51,069 nt of DNA from Bacteroidota bacterium (GTDB lineage Bacteria > Bacteroidota > Bacteroidia > Palsa-965): the NCBI GenBank assembly GCA_020402865.1, contig JADBYT010000029.1, positions 1-51,069 on the forward strand, in the 5' to 3' direction. Below, in pieces: positions 8,516 through 17,448 of the stretch. A model generated the notes under the pieces. The model saw nothing but the letters and a program-made list of their open reading frames with translations, was not told the origin of the DNA and ran no database searches. Every line of letters begins with the position of its first letter. The first letter of the stretch is position 1. The position numbers were made by a program, and so were the translations under genes.

Positions 8516-8788
8516 TTATGCGCGGCCGAAAATGCGCATTACTTTGCGTCTGAAATTTTCGTGTGCGGGTGCCGAAAACAGGTGATCGTGCACGGCTTTT
8601 ACTTCGGCGCGGAGTTGCTGCCGGGCCGATGCCACTACAAGTGCGCAGGCGGTGTGCAATGTTTCTGCTTCCTGCCTGAAGGCATCGTCGGTAAGCAGGC
8701 GGGCGTCAAACAACTGCTGCTCGCCGTGCGGCAGGCGGCGGTGCAGGCCTTCTTCCAGGTAATGCAGCTTATTCGGTGAAGTGCGCAT
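8516..8788 (-). CDS. Small anti-sigma-like protein
   Basis: A 90-residue soluble product whose ATG lies inside the last codons of the upstream sigma-factor gene (20-bp overlap), implying translational coupling. The N-terminal part, LEEGLHRRLPHGEQQLFDARLLTDDAFRQEAETL in outline (Leu-x2-Gly...Glu...Phe/Ala-Arg-Leu...Asp-Asp-x-Phe-Arg-x-Glu), resembles the start of many Bacteroidota anti-sigma proteins, which bind their sigma factor. Unlike typical ones, it has no membrane helix and no extracytoplasmic domain. The anti-sigma role is inferred from position and this resemblance. Confidence 0.6.
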   Translation of the reverse strand: MRTSPNKLHYLEEGLHRRLPHGEQQLFDARLLTDDAFRQEAETLHTACALVVASARQQLRAEVKAVHDHLFSAPAHENFRRKVMRIFGRA

Positions 8789-9308
8789 AGGTAAGTTGTT
8801 TTTCGTTTACTACTTCGCGCACTTTTTCGAGGCATTTGTATTTCTGCACCGTGGCCGAGCGCGCGCCCGAAAAGCCGAATCCGGCGGCAATTTCGGCAGG
8901 CTTCTGCTGCTCGAAGTAAAAGGCGCGCAGCAGTTGCATGCAGCGTTGTCCTACGGCAGCCAGTAGTTTTTCAATGCGGCCGGCTGATAGTGTTTCGGCC
9001 GGTGTTTCTGCTTCATGCAGCAGTTCGTGGCCGGGCTGCCGGTGTTGTTTCTGCTGCTGTTGCTTCAGCCAGAGGTGGCGCACAATGCCGTAGAGGTAGG
9101 CTGCTTCTTTCCCTTCGGCCACATCAGCCTGAAGCAGTTTGCGTTCGTAAAACGCCACCACCGCCTGCTGAAACAACTCGGCTGCATCCTCATAGCTGCC
9201 GCCGCGCCGCTTAATGTAGTTTGCCACATCCGGAAATGCTTCCTGATACAGCCGCGTAAACAATTCGCGCCGCACCAATGCTGCCGTGGGGGTGAGTGTA
9301 TCGTTCAT
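8769..9308 (-). CDS. ECF-type RNA polymerase sigma factor
   Basis: The 179-residue product has a region 2-like N-terminal half (LFTRLYQEAFPDVANYI, then DAAELFQQAVVAFYERK and YLYGIVRHLWLKQQQ) and a region 4-like helix-turn-helix C-terminal half (LLRAFYFEQQKPAEIAAGFGFS...ATVQKYKCLEKVRE). This is the arrangement of small alternative sigma factors. The ATG at 9308 is preferred over the in-frame ATG at 9341 because homologues begin close to it and AGGGA precedes it. It overlaps the small gene downstream, forming a likely two-gene regulatory unit. Confidence 0.85.
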   Translation of the reverse strand: MNDTLTPTAALVRRELFTRLYQEAFPDVANYIKRRGGSYEDAAELFQQAVVAFYERKLLQADVAEGKEAAYLYGIVRHLWLKQQQQKQHRQPGHELLHEAETPAETLSAGRIEKLLAAVGQRCMQLLRAFYFEQQKPAEIAAGFGFSGARSATVQKYKCLEKVREVVNEKQLTYAHFTE

Positions 9309-9478
9309 TATTTCCCTTTTATACCAAGTGCCGTTATGCACACAAAGATCACCACAAGTTCTGCATTAATTTTTGAAACACCTGATTACCAGCGCCGGAA
9401 AATGAAAATAGCCGGTGTGTACATTCACACACCGGCCAGCGTTTCAGCAGGGGATCTGCTGTGCAGAAATCGTTGGAT

Positions 9479-10012
9479 TTATTCTAAATCCGAGACATCT
9501 ATTTCGGTGAGCACAGCATCCACAAAATCTTCATCTTTTGTTGGTTGGTTGGGCATATCCTTGTCCAACTCATCATCAAGCTCCTTGTCCGAAACAGGCT
9601 CGGCATTCATTATCTCTTCATCTTCCTTGTTATACGTCATATCGGCCGTTTCGGTTCCATTATTTGCTTTTATGGCCAGAATAGCCAGCTGGCGGGCTCT
9701 GCGCGAGTGGTGCATGGCGCGGAGATAACGGCCCTGCAGGTAAAGGCGGCGTGCATAACGCTGGTGCGCAATTGAGCGGGCCAGGTTACCGGTATAAACT
9801 TTGTTTTCCTTTACTTTTTTCTGCGCCACCAGAATCACCGCAGCCGTGCGGCGGATCACACGGCGGGCATGCACTTTTTCGGCGCGGCGCGCAGCCGGAC
9901 GGTTTGCCCGCGGGCCACGGTTGCCGCGGGGGCCGGGTTGGGCATCAGCTTCGGCAAAGGCAAGTGTGCCGGCCAGTATGAATAAGAAGAGGAGCAGGCG
10001 GGAAGTGCGCAT
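9479..10012 (-). CDS. Small secreted protein with basic and acidic halves
   Basis: The 177-residue product starts with a clear signal peptide (MRTSRLLLFLFILAGTLAFA, cleavage around residues 20-24). Residues about 26-115 are strongly basic, rich in Arg, His and Ala, and residues about 123-177 are strongly acidic (Asp/Glu). No domain is recognised. The opposed charges may neutralise each other or bind polyanions; this is speculation. It has its own promoter region and no obvious partner. Confidence 0.65.
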   Translation of the reverse strand: MRTSRLLLFLFILAGTLAFAEADAQPGPRGNRGPRANRPAARRAEKVHARRVIRRTAAVILVAQKKVKENKVYTGNLARSIAHQRYARRLYLQGRYLRAMHHSRRARQLAILAIKANNGTETADMTYNKEDEEIMNAEPVSDKELDDELDKDMPNQPTKDEDFVDAVLTEIDVSDLE

Positions 10013-10080
10013 AAGTGTGTGGTTTTATGGGTAAGTCTCCTTTTGACGTCGGGATAGAGCAAAGGTTTATTCTATGGGAA

Positions 10081-10935
10081 TTAATCTTTTTCTTCTTTGG
10101 TTCTTGATTTGAATACATTGCCAGTAGCAATTCCACCAATTGAAAAAATAACCCTTTCAGTTAATCCGGGAATGGGTGTTGAATTATCAAGAGGAAAATA
10201 ACTTCTGCCCTCGAAAAAAATGTTAAAATCATTTAGTGGTATGTTCAATTTTACACCTCCTCCGAGAATGTTACGGCTGAAATTTGAGCTGCTGAGTACT
10301 AATTCTTCCAATGATTTGCCACCATTCCTGTTTTCATATATGTAGATATAATTAATCTGAGGGCTGATATTTACACCCACTTTCCCGAAATCAGTATTGT
10401 TAATGTATCCGATTTGAAAACCGGCATTCAGGTTGAAGTTCCTGAAACCCGTGTTCAGCGGTGATATACTGCTTTTCAGATTAAAATTAACTGTTGAAGC
10501 ATCAAAGAACCATGAGCGCATAAATCGTGCATTCTTATCTTGTCCACTTTCAGAAACGGTGATTACTCTCAAGCCCAGAAAAAATTGAAATTCATTATCT
10601 ATGAAAGCCAGTTTTTCAAGTCCGAGCGAATCGCCCGATATGTAATTTTTTTTAAGAAAGGGATTGTACTTGAATAGTGTTAAAAGCGTGGTGAATTTAT
10701 CATTGCCTTTTTTGGTCTGCCTGTCTTTTAGAGCTAAATTCCAGTCGAATGTTACCTGACCAGATGTAGATGAATTAGCCAAAGTAAATTCATACATATT
10801 GCCTCCCCCAACTCCGGATATCGCAAAGGTATTTACTCGAGGATTAAAAATCATTCCAATAGGAGAAGGCTGTTGAGCACTTAATCCTCCAAATGAAAAA
10901 AGTGCAAGGAAAATTGCAGGTGATATTATTTTCAT
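10081..10935 (-). CDS. Putative outer-membrane beta-barrel protein
   Basis: The 284-residue product begins with a signal peptide (MKIISPAIFLALFSFGGLSAQ) and continues with alternating hydrophobic and polar strands with Gly and aromatic girdle residues, e.g. FNLNAGFQIGYINN, GVNISPQINYIYIYEN, GGGVKLNIPLNDFNIFFEGRSYF and IFSIGGIATGNVF. This resembles 8-12 stranded outer-membrane beta-barrels in Bacteroidota. The gene is AT-richer than its neighbours. I do not recognise a specific family. It lies downstream of the PorU-type gene on the same strand but behind that gene's terminator. Confidence 0.7.
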   Translation of the reverse strand: MKIISPAIFLALFSFGGLSAQQPSPIGMIFNPRVNTFAISGVGGGNMYEFTLANSSTSGQVTFDWNLALKDRQTKKGNDKFTTLLTLFKYNPFLKKNYISGDSLGLEKLAFIDNEFQFFLGLRVITVSESGQDKNARFMRSWFFDASTVNFNLKSSISPLNTGFRNFNLNAGFQIGYINNTDFGKVGVNISPQINYIYIYENRNGGKSLEELVLSSSNFSRNILGGGVKLNIPLNDFNIFFEGRSYFPLDNSTPIPGLTERVIFSIGGIATGNVFKSRTKEEKD

Positions 10936-10974
10936 GATATGTAAGGGTTGTTGATTGATAAATATATAAATAAA

Positions 10975-11002
10975 AAGAAGATACTTTTTAAAGTACCTTC
11001 TT
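10975..11002 (-). terminator. Intrinsic terminator of the PorV/PorU-like operon
   Basis: A 12-bp stem with a single mismatch (10975-10987 with 10990-11002) has a 2-nt formal loop and is followed on the minus strand by TTTTTATTTATATA. It lies 25 bp after the C25 peptidase stop. Confidence 0.7.
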
Positions 11003-11027
11003 CGTATAAAAAATCAATTAATCAATA

Positions 11028-14000
11028 TCACCGCATCAAATACATCTTACCCCACCCCTGTGTAAAATACGGATCGGCGCCGCTTTGGCGCAGCTCTACC
11101 GCATTGCCGTCCAGCCTTGTAATTACACGATATAAATACACCCCGTTTGCCAGCGGATCACCAAATTCATCGCGGCCATCCCAGGCATACTGTGTAATGT
11201 TGCGGCCCACGCGCAACGGGCCAAGTTCGTCGCGGTCTATTTCGCGCACTACTTTGCCGGTGATGGTCATGATCTGGATGGTGAATACTTCGGGCACTTC
11301 CGAACCTGTAAGTGTGAATACAAACTGTGTGGATGTGGTGAACGGGTTGGGATAATTGAGCACCTGCGTAACGCTGGGTTTGTTTACCACTTCAAACGTA
11401 ATGCGGTAATCATTAAAACCTGAGGTGTTGCTGGAGCGGTCTTTGGCCTGCACAATGAGTTCGTAAACACCATCCTGTAAAAGTTCGGGGGTGAAGAGGA
11501 TTTTGCAACTGTTGTTGGGCAGCATGGCCGGCGTGAAGATCAGATCCTGACTCCAGCCGATGAGCTGCGGATTGCTTTGCTGCGGACTGCGCAGGAAGAT
11601 GCGGAAGTCTGACGAATCGTTAAGTGCAAGAAACTGATTTTCGTCTTTCAGCTGCACCAGTATGCTTGGCCGGGCTGAAACAATATCGCCGTTAATGATG
11701 TGCATGCCGTCAAACGTCACATCGAGCAGCGGGTTGATGCGGTCGGCAGTGACGTGAAACGGCACCATGAGTACGTTGTTGAAATGGTACGGTTCAGGCA
11801 CGGTGTTTATATCGCCCAGCGGATTTACTTCGAGCCAGAGCTCGTTGAGGCCGAGCAGCCCTTCGGTGGGCACGCGAAGTGTATCGCGGAACCAGGCATG
11901 GCCGGCAAATACGGGTGCACGGAGTTTATCGGGCAGCGTATCGCGGCTGCGGCTGTTGTCGATAACCCAGTAGCGGATGAGCAGACTGTCGGTAACCGGC
12001 CACGGGGTAAGGTTTTCGATGGCGGTGATGAGTTGCAGCGGCTGTCCTTCCTGCACGGTGTCGTTGCTGAGGCTGAAGAAGCGGGGCGGATTTACAGCCA
12101 GATCAGGCTGCGGCGTGTAGAGCACCTGCCAGCGGTCGAACTGCGGCGGTGTACGTGCTGTATCATCCGTCATGCGCGCCACAAGTTTGAGGTAGGGAAA
12201 CAACGTGGCGTTTACGTAGTTGTTGAGTTGCAGCACATCGGTGGAATCTTCGGGGAACGAAGCCAGCACGGTTTCCGTGCCGTTGGCCTGAATGCCGATG
12301 AGCTGCACATATACATTGTCGTAATCGGGCTGCTCGGCCGCGCGTTGCCGCCAGTGAAATGAGCCCCAGCTCACTGCCGGGCCAATTACGGGCGATGTCA
12401 TTACACCTTCGTTCCAGTTGGTGACCAGCGTATCGGAAAGTGTGATAACCGAACTGCGCAACGCACCAATTACTTCCGATGCCGTGCCGGGCGCTGCGCC
12501 CTTTGTACCAAACACAATGTAAGCCAATGAATCGGGCACGGTGCCGCCGCCCACCTGCGCACTGCCAATGCTCTGAAACGCACTCAGCAATGATGGCGTG
12601 TAAGGCGTGCGCAATGCCCACGGCCAGTTTTGGCTGTACACCAGCACCTTGTGCCCGTTGGGAATGGCGTTGATAAAGTTGCGCAGGTAGCCTTGATTCG
12701 TAGTATCGGTATCAAAAAAATCGAACGCATTGAGTGTTTGCCCCGGCACACAATTGTAATAGCCCGGCGGCAACTGACCAAATACCGAATCGTTGTAATT
12801 CCACGCTGTTCCGCTCACCGGATCAATCACCGCCACACTCATCCCGAAACCGCCAACTGCCGATACACACGAGAAAATATGCTGGTTAGCCCCGTTAATC
12901 TTATACCACGATTCGTTCCACGGCACGGCAAGATTGTAAATGCCGTTTTTCACACTGATGGTTTTTACATCGTTGAAAAAATCGAACCGGCGCTGCGGAC
13001 GGTTGTATTGTACGTATTGATAACTGTTGTTTTTAAACTGGTAAAAATGCGCCTGCCCCCAGCCGGTTTGTCCGGCAATATACTGGAACGAACTTTCGCG
13101 CCAGATAATCGCATCGGCCGGTGTAAGTGAATCGGGGCTAACGCGCCAGTAATACACCGTGCTGTCGGTAAATGTTACCGGTGGTTTCCAGCTCACCACG
13201 CCACCTGCGGAGGTAATGGTTGTGCTTTGCATAAACGGCGAGTTAAACGTATCTGCCGTATCAAGCTGGAAAATGTAGGGCCTTGCACTTAGCATGGCAT
13301 TTACGGTGGAGGCTTTGAGTGTGACGGTATCCGTAGGAATTACAGCAAACTCATACGGATACACCGGCACAAGGGCATTGCCGCGGATAAGCAGATCAAT
13401 GTCGGGAATGGTGCTGTTATTGGCTTCGTTGCTTTCTGCAATCTGCCCGAAGTAATCAACCGTAATGCGGATGCGGTTCAGGCCAATGCCGCGCTGCTGA
13501 TCAACCGGAATCACAAAGTGTGCGGTGTCGAAAAAGTACGGAGCACGCATAAGCAGCACGTTGCTGGCGGTGTCGCCGTTGGGGAATATGCGTTGCAGAT
13601 ACACCACCAGCGAATCGTTTACTGCTTTGCCACCATTGGCAAAACGCGCAAAGATGTGTACACTGTCGGACTCGCTTTCCTGATCAAAACGCACATCGGC
13701 ATTGGTAATGCGGTAATCGGGCATTTTGCGTGTACCAATCACAATTGAAGGGTCGCCGTGTAAAGTCATTTCAAGCATGGTGGCTTTGCTGTACACCGAA
13801 GGAAATGTTTGCGACTGATAACGGAATACGGTTTGCTGGATGTTTTCACCAATACTTTTTCCGTATTCGGTTTGACCAATAGAACGGTACAAACGTGAAG
13901 TGTATTCGTTCAGAAAACCATCAATTCCCACACTTACCGAGGCAAGGTAACCGATTACCCCCCGGTTGGCAAGCAGCACAAATGCCTCGCTCGAACTTAT

Positions 14001-16034
14001 TCCGGGCGAATGAATATCGCCTGCGTAACACGAGTTGGCAATGAGAAACGGGTAGCGTCCGGTGTTGTTGTAGGTGGAAGGATCGTCGATGCTTTGGTCG
14101 AAACCTGTGCCTGAGGCGTGGCCAAAAAATGTCATAATGGCTACGCCGTTTTCAATACGGTCGCGCAGCGAATCCGATTGATTTATTTGAATAGGAGCGG
14201 TGCTGGTTTTGAGATAGGTTTCCACCACGCCGCCAAAGGAGGTGTCTTCGATAATCTGTTCGTAGCCGAGCAGGTAGTTTTTGAATGTGTTCTGCTGTGT
14301 GGTGTCGGTGCCGCCGCCAAAGTGCAGTACGTATTTCATCCAGTCGTCGGGCGCGTTGTTTTCGTAGTCAATTACTTTCGCAAGATAATCGGCCACGGTG
14401 GCCGAATCGCGGGCGGCAATGCGGCCGGTGGGAATGGCGGGCTCGTACTGTGTGCCGTTGAGTCCGGCAGTAAGCAGGTTGTCGCTTGGCGGACTGCCTG
14501 CGCTGGGCACAAGGTTATCGTTCCAGTAGCTTTGGCGCGAAGGGCCGGGGTAGTATGATTTGCCGATGAGCAGCAGGTGCGCAGGTTTTGAGGGTGATGT
14601 TTGAATCAGATAATCGGCAAAGCGGCGTATGCCAAGCGGATGTTTGCTGATGCCCCAGGCAAACTGGTCGTAGAGTTCATGCACATCGGCCACAATTACG
14701 TGCCGTGCACCACCGGCTATACTTCGGCGGTAGCTGGCATAGTCTTGCGACGCATTCATCAGTCTGGCGTGTGTCACAATTACAAAGCTCGAATCGCCAA
14801 GCTGTGCGCCGTAGTTGGTAAAACTTCCGTTGCCGTTTACCGGTTGCATCTGTGCCGCAGTTACAGCCAGCATTGAACCCTGTGGCACCATGAAAATGGG
14901 TTTTTCGCTGCCGTTGCCGTTACGCACCAGTGCTTTCCAGCGGCCGCCCTGCAACACACCCGGTATGCGGGCATGATGGAAAAAGTCATACACATACACC
15001 GCACCGCCGCCCGAAATATTGGTAATCTCAAGCAACGATTTTTGGGCGGCTGCATTGTCGGGCAGCATGCCGCCAAACTGCACACGTCCTTCCAGATCAA
15101 ACGTGTGCGGATAGGTGAGGCGTATGTAGCCCAAAGCCGTGCGGCCTGAAGACACAGAAAAGTTGTTGTTTATGCTGGTTACGCTTACCTGCGTACTTGT
15201 GCTGCCCAGTGCTTGCGGTGGTTGCGTAAAGCGGTATGTTTTTATGGCGTAACCGTCGTAAGTGGTATCAAACTGTGTGCTGAGGAAATTGATGCGGATG
15301 GAATTGTCGTTAAACACACTCCAGTCGTTCGACTGGCTGCTTACATTCAGTGTAAGTTCCGCATCGGGCGCGCCTGAGCCGGTGTAGGCATTTTGCGTAC
15401 TGAGGTTGCGCACCATGCTTTGCCCGTAGAAAAACTCGGCATCAAAAAAACCTTCATCGGGCAGAAAAGCCGGATCGGTTACGCCGTTCGGATCGGCGGT
15501 GCCCTCTAAATATTGCCAGGGATTGTTAAAGAGTTCGGTATTGCGGAACCAGGGCGCCGGGGTGTAGTTGCTAAAAAGTGTATCGGCTTCGGGCAGCATG
15601 CGCCTGTTTGTGGTGCTGCTGTTCCAGGTAAGAAAATAGGTGGATGTATCGCTGAACAGGCTGAAGTATGGATTGGGCGGCCCGCCCGGCATGTAGATGA
15701 GCGAATCGGGACTGCCGTCGTTTTTCTCGCCGTAAAACTCAATGAAATCGCTGCTGTTGAATACGCCGTCGGCTTCGCCTTCAATGTGAATGTATTGTTC
15801 GGTGCCGCGACGGAAAAGCTGGAAGTTGCGCGGGTCGATACTGCTCAGTGTTGTGCCGGTGGCGGCTACTGCATTGGCCAGTGTGGCTGAGTCAACCCGG
15901 TGAATGCCGGTGCGGGTGATCTGTATTTTAACGTACTTCTGTGTGTAGTTTATCCATTCGTTGCCAAAAGGCTGCGCTGCCATTTTCAGGGCAGCAGCCA
16001 CACAAAGCAGCAGTATGGGTAAAATTCTTTTCAT
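11028..16034 (-). CDS. porU2: Large C25-family cysteine peptidase, PorU2-like T9SS sortase
   Basis: The product is 1668 residues from the ATG at 16034, which starts a signal peptide (MKRILPILLLCVAAALKMAAQ). An N-terminal region of about 370 residues precedes a gingipain-type C25 domain with the catalytic His in FFGHASGTGFD (about residue 640) and Cys in ANSCYAGD (about 668), closing with TLHGDPSIVI. A CARDB-like domain and long beta-rich regions follow, and the end is a FlgD-like/T9SS-type domain (YPNPFTTSTQFVF ... LANGVYLYRV ... QGWGKMYLMR). C25 peptidases of this layout act in the type IX secretion system, where PorU cuts the C-terminal sorting signal and attaches cargo to the surface. The size and layout fit the PorU2 variant better than classical PorU (about 1100-1300 residues). 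It follows a PorV/PorQ-family gene by 59 bp. Confidence 0.8.
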   Translation of the reverse strand: MKRILPILLLCVAAALKMAAQPFGNEWINYTQKYVKIQITRTGIHRVDSATLANAVAATGTTLSSIDPRNFQLFRRGTEQYIHIEGEADGVFNSSDFIEFYGEKNDGSPDSLIYMPGGPPNPYFSLFSDTSTYFLTWNSSTTNRRMLPEADTLFSNYTPAPWFRNTELFNNPWQYLEGTADPNGVTDPAFLPDEGFFDAEFFYGQSMVRNLSTQNAYTGSGAPDAELTLNVSSQSNDWSVFNDNSIRINFLSTQFDTTYDGYAIKTYRFTQPPQALGSTSTQVSVTSINNNFSVSSGRTALGYIRLTYPHTFDLEGRVQFGGMLPDNAAAQKSLLEITNISGGGAVYVYDFFHHARIPGVLQGGRWKALVRNGNGSEKPIFMVPQGSMLAVTAAQMQPVNGNGSFTNYGAQLGDSSFVIVTHARLMNASQDYASYRRSIAGGARHVIVADVHELYDQFAWGISKHPLGIRRFADYLIQTSPSKPAHLLLIGKSYYPGPSRQSYWNDNLVPSAGSPPSDNLLTAGLNGTQYEPAIPTGRIAARDSATVADYLAKVIDYENNAPDDWMKYVLHFGGGTDTTQQNTFKNYLLGYEQIIEDTSFGGVVETYLKTSTAPIQINQSDSLRDRIENGVAIMTFFGHASGTGFDQSIDDPSTYNNTGRYPFLIANSCYAGDIHSPGISSSEAFVLLANRGVIGYLASVSVGIDGFLNEYTSRLYRSIGQTEYGKSIGENIQQTVFRYQSQTFPSVYSKATMLEMTLHGDPSIVIGTRKMPDYRITNADVRFDQESESDSVHIFARFANGGKAVNDSLVVYLQRIFPNGDTASNVLLMRAPYFFDTAHFVIPVDQQRGIGLNRIRITVDYFGQIAESNEANNSTIPDIDLLIRGNALVPVYPYEFAVIPTDTVTLKASTVNAMLSARPYIFQLDTADTFNSPFMQSTTITSAGGVVSWKPPVTFTDSTVYYWRVSPDSLTPADAIIWRESSFQYIAGQTGWGQAHFYQFKNNSYQYVQYNRPQRRFDFFNDVKTISVKNGIYNLAVPWNESWYKINGANQHIFSCVSAVGGFGMSVAVIDPVSGTAWNYNDSVFGQLPPGYYNCVPGQTLNAFDFFDTDTTNQGYLRNFINAIPNGHKVLVYSQNWPWALRTPYTPSLLSAFQSIGSAQVGGGTVPDSLAYIVFGTKGAAPGTASEVIGALRSSVITLSDTLVTNWNEGVMTSPVIGPAVSWGSFHWRQRAAEQPDYDNVYVQLIGIQANGTETVLASFPEDSTDVLQLNNYVNATLFPYLKLVARMTDDTARTPPQFDRWQVLYTPQPDLAVNPPRFFSLSNDTVQEGQPLQLITAIENLTPWPVTDSLLIRYWVIDNSRSRDTLPDKLRAPVFAGHAWFRDTLRVPTEGLLGLNELWLEVNPLGDINTVPEPYHFNNVLMVPFHVTADRINPLLDVTFDGMHIINGDIVSARPSILVQLKDENQFLALNDSSDFRIFLRSPQQSNPQLIGWSQDLIFTPAMLPNNSCKILFTPELLQDGVYELIVQAKDRSSNTSGFNDYRITFEVVNKPSVTQVLNYPNPFTTSTQFVFTLTGSEVPEVFTIQIMTITGKVVREIDRDELGPLRVGRNITQYAWDGRDEFGDPLANGVYLYRVITRLDGNAVELRQSGADPYFTQGWGKMYLMR

Positions 16035-16093
16035 GCAGGGCATGTAGGGTCAAACAAAACATGTTCACCGGCACCTGCAGGGCAGAAACCGGA

Positions 16094-17206
16094 TCAGCGG
16101 ATGCTGCGGTCGATGTTTAAACGCAGCGAGAAAACATTTGAATATAACGCTACCGACTGGTCGCCCACATCGCTCAGCGCATAATCAATGGAAAGACGTT
16201 TAAAGCGTATGCCCACACCAAGGTTGGGCTGCAAGGTGGTTACATCAGAACCGGTAATGTCTTTGGCGGTTTGTATGTTGCCAATGCCGGCGCGCAGGAA
16301 AATCATGTTTTTAAAGCCTGCTTCCAAGCCCATCATCGGCTCCATGCTCCACACATTGGTTTTGATGAGCACATTGCGCTGACTGTCGAATGTATTCACC
16401 AGCGAAATTTCGCCGCCCAGTGTAAAGCGTTGTTTTTTGTCGAGTGTCCATTGGCGTGAAGCTCCCAGCGCCAGACGCGGCAGGGTGAGTTCAAGCGAAT
16501 TGTTTGGAATTACGTTGCCGGTGGCAATGAACACGTCTTTCATTTCATCGCTCAGGTTAAAGCTCCAGGCGTTGAAAGTAGAAGTCACATCGCGCAGTGT
16601 GGCACCGAATTTCCAGGCTTTCCAGTCGTACTGTGCACCCGCATCAAGACCAAAACCCCAGGCGCCGGCAAAGTCGCCAATGGTGCGGCGTATTATTTTG
16701 GCGTTGGCTCCTACACGCAGGCCGGGAATTTTCAGCGTGCGCGCATAGGAAAGAATAAATGCGTAGTCCTGCGCTGAGAAAGTGGTAATGCGGTCGTAGT
16801 CGATATTGCCGCCATTGTCGATAAGCTGTGTCGTATTGGGAATATCGTCCACCGCAAAGCGGATCATGCTCACGCCAAACACGCTGCTGCTGTCAATACG
16901 ACCGGAAACGGCCGCATAGTCGTAGTTGGCAATGGAGGCAAAATATTCGGCATGCATCAGGCCTACCTGTACATTGTTTTGCTGGCGGGTAAGTCCGGCC
17001 GGATTCCAGTAACCGGCCGTTACATCATCAACCGAAGCAATTGTAGCGCCCGACATGCCGAAGCTGCGTGCACCCACGCCAATGGCGAGGAATTCATTAC
17101 TGTATTTAGGCGCTGTGGTACCATTGCTGGCCTGCGTTTGCGACCACGCCGGTACAGCGGCAAGAAACAGCAGAAAAAAAGTATAAAGTCGGGTCAGTGA
17201 GTTCAT
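16094..17206 (-). CDS. PorV/PorQ-family outer-membrane protein
   Basis: From the ATG at 17206 the product has 370 residues with a signal peptide (MNSLTRLYTFFLLFLAAVPAWSQ). It then shows the family signature: EFLAIGVGARSFGMSGA followed by SVDDVTAGYWNPAGL, then beta-barrel strands throughout, ending NVFSLRLNIDR. PorV forms a 14-strand outer-membrane barrel that shuttles T9SS cargo to PorU. This sequence looks like the wider PorV/PorQ family, so canonical PorV identity is not assured. It is the first gene of a two-gene operon with the C25 peptidase. The frame extends 32 codons upstream to 17302, but those residues precede a clear signal peptide and are unlikely to be translated. Confidence 0.85.
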   Translation of the reverse strand: MNSLTRLYTFFLLFLAAVPAWSQTQASNGTTAPKYSNEFLAIGVGARSFGMSGATIASVDDVTAGYWNPAGLTRQQNNVQVGLMHAEYFASIANYDYAAVSGRIDSSSVFGVSMIRFAVDDIPNTTQLIDNGGNIDYDRITTFSAQDYAFILSYARTLKIPGLRVGANAKIIRRTIGDFAGAWGFGLDAGAQYDWKAWKFGATLRDVTSTFNAWSFNLSDEMKDVFIATGNVIPNNSLELTLPRLALGASRQWTLDKKQRFTLGGEISLVNTFDSQRNVLIKTNVWSMEPMMGLEAGFKNMIFLRAGIGNIQTAKDITGSDVTTLQPNLGVGIRFKRLSIDYALSDVGDQSVALYSNVFSLRLNIDRSIR

Positions 17207-17217
17207 CAGAATGTGCT

Positions 17218-17248
17218 TAAAGATACGGCATACAACCGAACCCCGCAA
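17218..17248 (-). promoter_or_regulatory. Putative promoter of the PorV/PorU-like operon
   Basis: On the minus strand TTG (17246-17248), 20 nt and TATCTTTA (17218-17225) approximate the Bacteroidota promoter, with the last base of the -7 element off consensus. It lies 11 bp before the chosen start. Confidence 0.4.
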
Positions 17249-17448
17249 TAACGCTTTTGTACCGGCAATATTGTACGAGTCAGGCGGGTGTGTGGTTTGC
17301 ATTTACCCGGTTTTTTTAATCTCTGCAGCGGGAGTTGATTCATTGTCTGGGTAAAACGCTGTTTAAGAATGATTTGATTTAAGCCCGCCTTCCGCATTTT
17401 GTATATATTTATATCTTGTTTTTAGCCCCCGTTAACCCTCAGTACCAC

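Noticed and set aside
12163-12621. Open frames within the C25 peptidase gene, on both strands
   Set aside because: They overlap a fully supported 1668-residue frame and show no domain, signal peptide or usual composition.
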